From DAOPXV01 sp035352535 (GTDB lineage: Bacteria > Muiribacteriota > UBA9980): a DNA stretch of 9,777 bases. Made by a program: the position numbers and the translations under genes. This document shows positions 6,626 through 9,777 of the stretch, in pieces; positions within the stretch are counted from its first letter, which is position 1; the number at the start of each line of letters is the position of its first letter. Below the pieces are notes generated by a model. It saw only the letters and a list, made by a program, of their open reading frames with translations. It did no database searches and had not been told where the DNA came from. The stretch spans positions 1 to 9,777 of the forward strand of contig CAZJFS010000163.1 of assembly GCA_964545075.1 (NCBI GenBank). The letters run 5' to 3'.

Positions 6626-7050
6626 GCGTGATCACCCTCTAATTGAAGTTTTTTAACGAACAATGTGCGTATCGGCAGTTTGTGCGACGCAAGACGCATA
6701 GCTTCGCGCGCGACTTCGGGAGTAACGCCGCTGATCTCGAATAAGACCTTGCCCGGCTTTACTACGGCTACCCAACCCTCTGGAGCGCCTTTACCTTTAC
6801 CCATACGGGTTTCGGCAGGTTTCTTGGTGAAAGATTTGTGAGGGAATATTCTTACCCATAATTTTCCACCGCGTTTTACGAAACGTGTCATCGCGACACG
6901 CGCCGCTTCTATCTGAGTGTTTGAGATCCATGACGGCTCAAGGGCCTTGAGGCCGAAATCGCCGAAATCTACGAATGTACCGCCCTTGGCTTTACCGGTT
7001 AAGCGGCCTTTCTGGGTCTTTCTGTATTTCACTTTCTTGGGCATTAACAT
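6622..7050 (-). CDS. rplP: 50S ribosomal protein L16
   Basis: L16 lies at the A site of the 50S subunit and helps organise tRNA accommodation. The 142-aa protein opens MLMPKKVKYRKTQKGRLTGK, and TFVDFGDFGLKALEPSWISN follows. The central basic block GGKLWVRIFPHKSFTKKP is conserved, as is MGKGKGAPEGWVAVVKPGKV, which carries the arginine-dependent A-site loop region seen in the family. Two in-frame Met codons (7050 and 7044) could start it. AGGAGG at a suitable distance from both does not decide between them. The 3' end overlaps rpmC. Confidence 0.96.
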   Translation of the reverse strand: MLMPKKVKYRKTQKGRLTGKAKGGTFVDFGDFGLKALEPSWISNTQIEAARVAMTRFVKRGGKLWVRIFPHKSFTKKPAETRMGKGKGAPEGWVAVVKPGKVLFEISGVTPEVAREAMRLASHKLPIRTLFVKKLQLEGDHA

Positions 7051-7076
7051 TGGTTGTGATCCTCCTCTTTAGCAAA

Positions 7077-7847
7077 TTACCTTGCGTTCTGATTGCGCTG
7101 ATTCTGCTGGTTGGCAGGAGCGTGCTGTTCATCTGAGGAAACGGCGTTTCCTTTAAGCTTGCCCTGGAACCTTTCAGCATCGCGGTCCGATAATACTTCA
7201 CCATGGAACAGCCATACTTTTACGCCTACGCAGCCATATGTGGTATGAGCGGTGGCCAGAGCGAAGTCGATATTGGCGCGAATCGTGTGAAGCGGAACGC
7301 GGCCCTTTCTGTAATGTTCGAGACGGGCGATTTCTGCTCCGCCGAGACGGCCTGAGCAAGAGATCTTAACGCCTTCGACGCCGTGTGAAAGAACCGTATC
7401 AACGGATTTTTTCATAGCGCGGCGGAAAGAGATACGTTTCTCGATCTGGTTGGCGATACCGTTTGCGACAAGCTGAGCAACGAGGAACGGATCCTTGATC
7501 TCCTGGATGTATAAGGAAACCTTTCTTCCCGTGAGCTTTTCGAGCATTAATTTCATCTTCTGGATTTCCTGACCGTTTCTGCCGATGATAATGCCGGGTT
7601 TCGCGGTGTTGATAATAACTCTAACCTTCTGGACGGAAGGCCTTTCAATTTCGATCTTCGCTATTTCGGGATCGATATATCTTTTATCTTTAGCCAGTTT
7701 AAGAACGAGGAATACGTTCTTTATAGCTTTTTTTATTTTAAGATCTTCGTGCAGGTATTCAATGTATTCTTTTTCAGCGAACCATCTTGAATCCCACGTT
7801 TTTATTACGCCAAGCCTAAAGCCTATTGGACTAATTTTTTGACCCAC
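7077..7847 (-). CDS. rpsC: 30S ribosomal protein S3 (GTG start, long N-domain linker, Asn/Gln-rich tail)
   Basis: S3 lies at the mRNA entry tunnel of the 30S head and contributes to mRNA helicase activity. The protein is 256 aa. It opens MGQKISPIGFRLGVIKTW. A type II KH domain has IEIERP (65-70) and the GxxG loop as GRNG (89-92). The C-terminal S3 domain contains FRRAMKKSVD, SGRLGGAEIAR, KGRVPLHTIRANIDFA and TTYGCVGVKVW. Compared with common S3 proteins, residues 41-64 are about 11 longer, and the end (about 222-256) is a low-complexity Asn/Gln-rich tail. The start is GTG 7845-7847 with AGGAGGAGGT six bases upstream. It follows rplV by 17 nt. Confidence 0.96.
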   Translation of the reverse strand: MGQKISPIGFRLGVIKTWDSRWFAEKEYIEYLHEDLKIKKAIKNVFLVLKLAKDKRYIDPEIAKIEIERPSVQKVRVIINTAKPGIIIGRNGQEIQKMKLMLEKLTGRKVSLYIQEIKDPFLVAQLVANGIANQIEKRISFRRAMKKSVDTVLSHGVEGVKISCSGRLGGAEIARLEHYRKGRVPLHTIRANIDFALATAHTTYGCVGVKVWLFHGEVLSDRDAERFQGKLKGNAVSSDEQHAPANQQNQRNQNAR

Positions 7848-7864
7848 TGTATAACCTCCTCCTA

Positions 7865-8437
7865 TTACGCCTGAGCTTTTTTAGCTTTCGGCGCGGCTTT
7901 CGCTTTTTTAGCGGTTGTTTTAGGTTTCGATACCTTTTTAGCCTTTGCCGAAGTTTCATCGGTTACAACTTTTGCTGCGGTTGTCTTTTTCTCGTCAAGA
8001 ATTATAAATGTTGAACAAGTTCTTTTTCTGATGCGACCTACGCGACCCATTGACATCGGACGAACGCGAGCTATCGTCGGACCCTGCTCTGCATATGCGC
8101 GTTTTACGAATAAATTCGTCGCATCCAAATTTCTTGTGTTTTCCGCGTTAGCTTTCGCTGATAACAACACTTTTTCTATCAACCTTGCCGCGCGTTTAGG
8201 TGTGAATTTAATAATCGCGATAGCCTGATTAATATTTTTGCCGCGGATAAGGTCGAGAACGCGCGTAACTTTTCTTGCGGAACTTCTCTGGACGTTTGAA
8301 CTTGCGCGAACACCTTCGTTTTTCTTCTTTTGTTCATAAAACATCGCTTTAAGTTTTTTTCTTGAATGCGGTTTCCCGCCGTCGAGTCTGTGCTCGTTAT
8401 AAAACTTTTCGCGAAGCTTAGCTTCAGATTTTATCAT
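7865..8437 (-). CDS. rplV: 50S ribosomal protein L22 with extensions at both ends
   Basis: L22 lines the nascent-peptide tunnel. Its beta-hairpin reaches the constriction, where changes give macrolide resistance. The core (about residues 42-148) is clear: SSARKVTRVLDLIRGKNINQ, IKFTPKRAARLIEKVLLSAKA, FVKRAYAEQGPTIARVRP and the hairpin tip MSMGRVGRIRKRTCS. The protein is 190 aa, while most L22 proteins are near 110. About 40 basic residues precede the core (MIKSEAKLREKFYNEH..., KPHSRKKLKAMFYEQKKK). About 40 Lys/Ala/Thr-rich residues follow it (ending APKAKKAQA). GGAGGTG lies eight bases before ATG 8437, so the long N terminus is probably real. Spacing to rpsS is 22 nt. Confidence 0.95.
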   Translation of the reverse strand: MIKSEAKLREKFYNEHRLDGGKPHSRKKLKAMFYEQKKKNEGVRASSNVQRSSARKVTRVLDLIRGKNINQAIAIIKFTPKRAARLIEKVLLSAKANAENTRNLDATNLFVKRAYAEQGPTIARVRPMSMGRVGRIRKRTCSTFIILDEKKTTAAKVVTDETSAKAKKVSKPKTTAKKAKAAPKAKKAQA

Positions 8438-8445
8438 TTTCAGTG

Positions 8446-8452
8446 CACCTCC
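8446..8452 (-). promoter_or_regulatory. rplV ribosome binding site supporting the extended start
   Basis: GGAGGTG on the minus strand is eight bases upstream of ATG 8437, in the 22-nt gap after rpsS. It supports the start that includes the N-terminal extension of L22. Confidence 0.78.
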
Positions 8453-8459
8453 AAAGTTG

Positions 8460-8744
8460 CTATTTCAGTGTTATAGTTCTTTCTGTGTGGCTGCCGTGCG
8501 ATTTAAAGTGACGCGTGAGTGAGAATTCACCGAGTTTATGGCCGACCATTTCTTCCGTAACGAAAACGGGAACGTGTTTTTTGCCGTTGTAAACCGCTAT
8601 TGTATGGTTAACCATCTCAGGAATTATCGTTGACGACCTTGACCAGGTCTTAATGACTTTTTTCTTGTTTTCCTGATTCAATAGCCGAACCTTCTTTAAA
8701 AGATCGTCTTTTACATACGGACCTTTTTTAAGTGATCTCGACAT
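8460..8744 (-). CDS. rpsS: 30S ribosomal protein S19
   Basis: S19 sits at the top of the 30S head and contacts the A-site finger and L5 across the subunit interface. The 94-aa product is canonical: MSRSLKKGPYVKDDLLKKV, TWSRSSTIIPEMVNHTIAVY, NGKKHVPVFVTEEMVGHKLG, then EFSLTRHFKSHGSHTERTI. The ATG at 8742-8744 has GGGAGG five bases upstream. It is the first gene after the 221-nt gap that separates it from rplB. If the promoter in that gap is real, rpsS is the first cistron of a transcript covering the rest of the window. Confidence 0.97.
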   Translation of the reverse strand: MSRSLKKGPYVKDDLLKKVRLLNQENKKKVIKTWSRSSTIIPEMVNHTIAVYNGKKHVPVFVTEEMVGHKLGEFSLTRHFKSHGSHTERTITLK

Positions 8745-8749
8745 TATTT

Positions 8750-8755
8750 CCTCCC
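8750..8755 (-). promoter_or_regulatory. rpsS ribosome binding site
   Basis: GGGAGG on the minus strand lies five bases before the rpsS ATG and forms the downstream end of the long AT-rich leader. It is the likely control point for any regulation acting through that leader. Confidence 0.75.
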
Positions 8756-8860
8756 TTATTCTACCGGTATAAAATTATTTATATAGCTTTATAAACATTG
8801 ATTTATTTCAACGAATATCGAAAAACAAATTTTTCAGTTTTCAAAAACCCTAATTTTAGT

Positions 8861-8912
8861 GCTTAATACGGGTTCCGGCATATTGTTTTGATGCCGGTTT
8901 TCCGTATTAAGC
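8861..8912 (-). promoter_or_regulatory. Long leader hairpin at the predicted 5' end of the rpsS transcript
   Basis: The outer arms GCTTAATACGG (8861-8871) and CCGTATTAAGC (8902-8912) are perfect complements (11 bp). The inner arms CCGGCAT (8875-8881) and ATGCCGG (8891-8897) add 7 bp. An asymmetric internal loop (3 versus 4 nt) separates the stems, and a 9-nt loop closes the structure (8882-8890). On the transcribed strand the first stem base is 8912, the predicted transcription start, so the 5' end would be base-paired. No U-tract follows on the minus strand, so it does not look like a terminator. Roles could include mRNA protection or ligand/protein binding. Confidence 0.7.
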
Positions 8913-8930
8913 ATTGTATTATAACACAAT
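8913..8930. promoter_or_regulatory. Imperfect 18-bp palindrome centred on the -10 box (possible operator)
   Basis: ATTGTATTATAACACAAT pairs with itself at 8 of 9 positions; only the 8918/8925 pair mismatches. The -10 hexamer (8918-8923) is wholly inside it. A dimeric repressor binding here would block RNA polymerase. The inner TTATAA is self-complementary simply because the -10 is there, so the real information is in the ATTGT/ACAAT arms. No regulator can be named. Confidence 0.35.
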
Positions 8931-8946
8931 TTTTTTATTTTTTCAA
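8918..8946 (-). promoter_or_regulatory. Predicted housekeeping-sigma promoter for rpsS and downstream genes
   Basis: On the minus strand the -35 box TTGAAA (8941-8946; five of six consensus bases) is separated by exactly 17 bases from a perfect -10 box TATAAT (8918-8923). TGT directly precedes the -10, forming an extended -10 (TGnTATAAT). The predicted start is the G at 8912 or a base close by. Sequence just upstream of the -35 (about 8948-8967) alternates T- and A-tracts and could act as an UP element. The gap is AT-rich, which raises the chance of accidental matches, but spacing, extended -10 and position before a strong leader agree. Confidence 0.75.
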
Positions 8947-8947
8947 G

Positions 8948-8967
8948 AGTTTTTACTAATAAAAACT
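8948..8967. repeat. AT-rich inverted repeat overlapping the rplB stop codon
   Basis: AGTTTTTA (8948-8955) and TAAAAACT (8960-8967) are perfect 8-bp complements around a 4-base loop. The repeat overlaps the rplB TAG stop (8966-8968) and lies just upstream of the predicted -35 box. As RNA it would be weak and no T-tract follows on the minus strand, so it is a poor terminator. As DNA it occupies the UP-element position. Confidence 0.4.
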
Positions 8968-9777
8968 AGAATTTTTTATTGCGTCTGCTGATGATGAATT
9001 TATTAGACTGATTTTTCTTCGATCTTGTCTTGTAACCTTTTGCGGGCTGGCCCCACGGAGATTCCGGGGATGGTTTGCCGATCGGGCATCTGCCTTCGCC
9101 GCCGCCGTGCGGATGGTCGCATGGGTTCATAACTGATCCGCGAACGTGGGGTTTGATACCCATGTGTCTTGAACGGCCGGCTTTACCGAGGGAAATGTTT
9201 TCGTGTTCGAGATTCGAAACCTGTCCGATCTGAGCGCGACATTCAAGCAGTATCCTTCTCATTTCACCCGAAGGAAGACGAAGAACGGCATGTCTGCCTT
9301 CTTTCGCCATCAGACGTACCATTGCTCCAGCCGAGCGTGCTATCTGAGCGCCTTTGCCGGGTTTCATCTCTACGTTGTAAACGATGGAACCTACCGGAAT
9401 ATCTGAAAGGGGAAGAGTGCATGCGGGCTTTATTTCAATGTCGCGGCCGGAATTGAGAACGTCGCCGACCTTGGTTTCGGAAGCTGCAACGATATATCTT
9501 TTTTCACCATCGGCATAGTGCACGAGAGCAATACGGGCGGTTCTGTATGGATCGTATTCGATCGATACAACTTTACCGGGGATACCGTCTTTTCTGGGCG
9601 TGAAGTCGATGATCCTGTACATTCTTTTATTGCCGCCGCCCTGAAAACGGGCGGTTACGCGACCCTGATTATTACGGCCGCCGCGGCTTTTAAGCTTTTT
9701 AAGTAATGTTTCTTCCGGTTTAGACCTTGTGATATCCGCAAAATCGGATACCGTATAGAAGCGCCTTGCCGGTGTTA
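8966..9777 (-). CDS. rplB: 50S ribosomal protein L2, 5'-truncated by window edge
   Basis: L2 is one of the largest and oldest 50S proteins. It is needed for subunit association and peptidyl-transferase centre assembly. The frame is open to the right edge: 269 residues are visible and about eight appear to be missing. The first visible residues are TPARRFYTV, matching the family's TSPGRRF region. Further on come GGRNNQGRVTAR, FQGGGNKRMYRIIDF, DGIPGKVVSIEYDPYRTARI and KPGKGAQIARSAGA. The hallmark DHPHGGGEGR (about 9089-9118) contains the histidine implicated in peptidyl-transferase function. It ends with WGQPAKGYKTR and a basic tail. A Met at 9622 is internal, not the start. Family-conserved histidines in the RHxGGGHK block are Phe and Asn here. 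Confidence 0.97.
   Translation of the reverse strand, partial: TPARRFYTVSDFADITRSKPEETLLKKLKSRGGRNNQGRVTARFQGGGNKRMYRIIDFTPRKDGIPGKVVSIEYDPYRTARIALVHYADGEKRYIVAASETKVGDVLNSGRDIEIKPACTLPLSDIPVGSIVYNVEMKPGKGAQIARSAGAMVRLMAKEGRHAVLRLPSGEMRRILLECRAQIGQVSNLEHENISLGKAGRSRHMGIKPHVRGSVMNPCDHPHGGGEGRCPIGKPSPESPWGQPAKGYKTRSKKNQSNKFIISRRNKKF

Larger units (their letters stand above)
8745..8965 (-). other. 221-nt AT-rich non-coding gap between rplB and rpsS (promoter plus leader)
   Basis: This is the only large intergenic region in the window; all others are 61 nt or less. No credible gene is in it. Read on the minus strand it contains, in order: an AT-rich inverted repeat at the rplB stop, a near-consensus promoter, a palindrome covering the -10 box, a long hairpin at the predicted transcript start, about 115 nt of AT-rich, apparently unstructured leader, and the rpsS ribosome binding site. 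In most bacteria rplB and rpsS are separated by only a few tens of bases. Confidence 0.85.

Noticed and set aside
8834..8881. A 15-codon open frame on the minus strand inside the leader (MPEPVLSTKIRVFEN), starting in the hairpin.
   Set aside because: No Shine-Dalgarno precedes its ATG, which lies in the stem, and the composition is unremarkable. A leader peptide is not supported.
8861..8943. Hairpin plus nearby T-rich stretch (8931-8943) read as a rho-independent terminator on the plus strand.
   Set aside because: No plus-strand gene ends here, and the T-run is separated from the long stem by the -10/palindrome segment. On the minus strand no T-run follows the hairpin.
8745..8965. Possibility that the rplB-rpsS gap carries an insertion element or MITE.
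   Set aside because: The inverted repeat has no flanking target-site duplication, no transposase is present, and promoter elements align with its edge. A regulatory leader explains it better, though a genome-wide repeat search was not possible.
1..9777. Search for an undescribed multi-gene system, CRISPR array, toxin-antitoxin pair, tRNA or prophage fragment.
   Set aside because: All coding space is taken by recognised ribosomal, translocon and nucleotide-kinase genes. No spaced repeats, tRNA-like folds or foreign genes were seen.

Overview
The window is one stretch of a bacterial ribosomal-protein superoperon, read entirely from the minus strand (right to left). The order is rplB (5' end cut by the window edge), rpsS, rplV, rpsC, rplP, rpmC, rpsQ, rplN, rplX, rplE, rpsZ, rpsH, rplF, rplR, rpsE, rpmD, rplO, secY and adk (3' end cut by the window edge). 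This is the classical S10-spc gene order. The proteins are clearly bacterial. S14 is the short zinc-binding form, L24 has a Cys4 zinc-ribbon tail and adenylate kinase has the Cys-containing LID. Shine-Dalgarno sites are strong (AGGAGG-like) before most genes. I cannot place the organism in a phylum with confidence. Moderate base composition, lysine-rich extensions on L5 and L22 and a longer S3 suggest a lineage outside the well-studied Proteobacteria and Bacilli, perhaps an uncultured one.

Layout: 8966-9777 encodes L2. A 221-nt, very AT-rich gap (8745-8965) follows and is the only substantial non-coding stretch. Positions 2-8744 are then packed with genes separated by 0-61 nt, with one ATGA overlap (rplP/rpmC) and one stop/start abutment (rplO/secY). 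Positions 431-1771 encode the SecY translocon channel, and 1-417 the first 139 codons of adenylate kinase.

How the genes work together: the S10- and spc-type genes supply 30S and 50S proteins in one co-transcribed block. SecY forms the membrane channel for secreted and membrane proteins, and Adk balances adenine nucleotides.

The part that deserves attention is the rplB-rpsS gap. On the minus strand it holds a near-consensus promoter (TTGAAA, 17 nt, TATAAT with an extended-10 TG). An imperfect 18-bp palindrome is centred on the -10 box. A long, nearly perfect hairpin starts at the predicted first transcribed base, and about 115 nt of AT-rich leader then leads to the rpsS ribosome binding site. 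This looks like an internal promoter with a structured 5' leader that divides the superoperon between rplB and rpsS. Other unusual points are a tandem X-E-K tripeptide tract at the N terminus of L5, extensions at both ends of L22, about 11 extra residues before the KH core of S3, and non-ATG starts for secY (TTG), rplO, rpsQ and rpsC (GTG). I saw no mobile element, CRISPR array, tRNA or rRNA, and no unknown multi-gene system.
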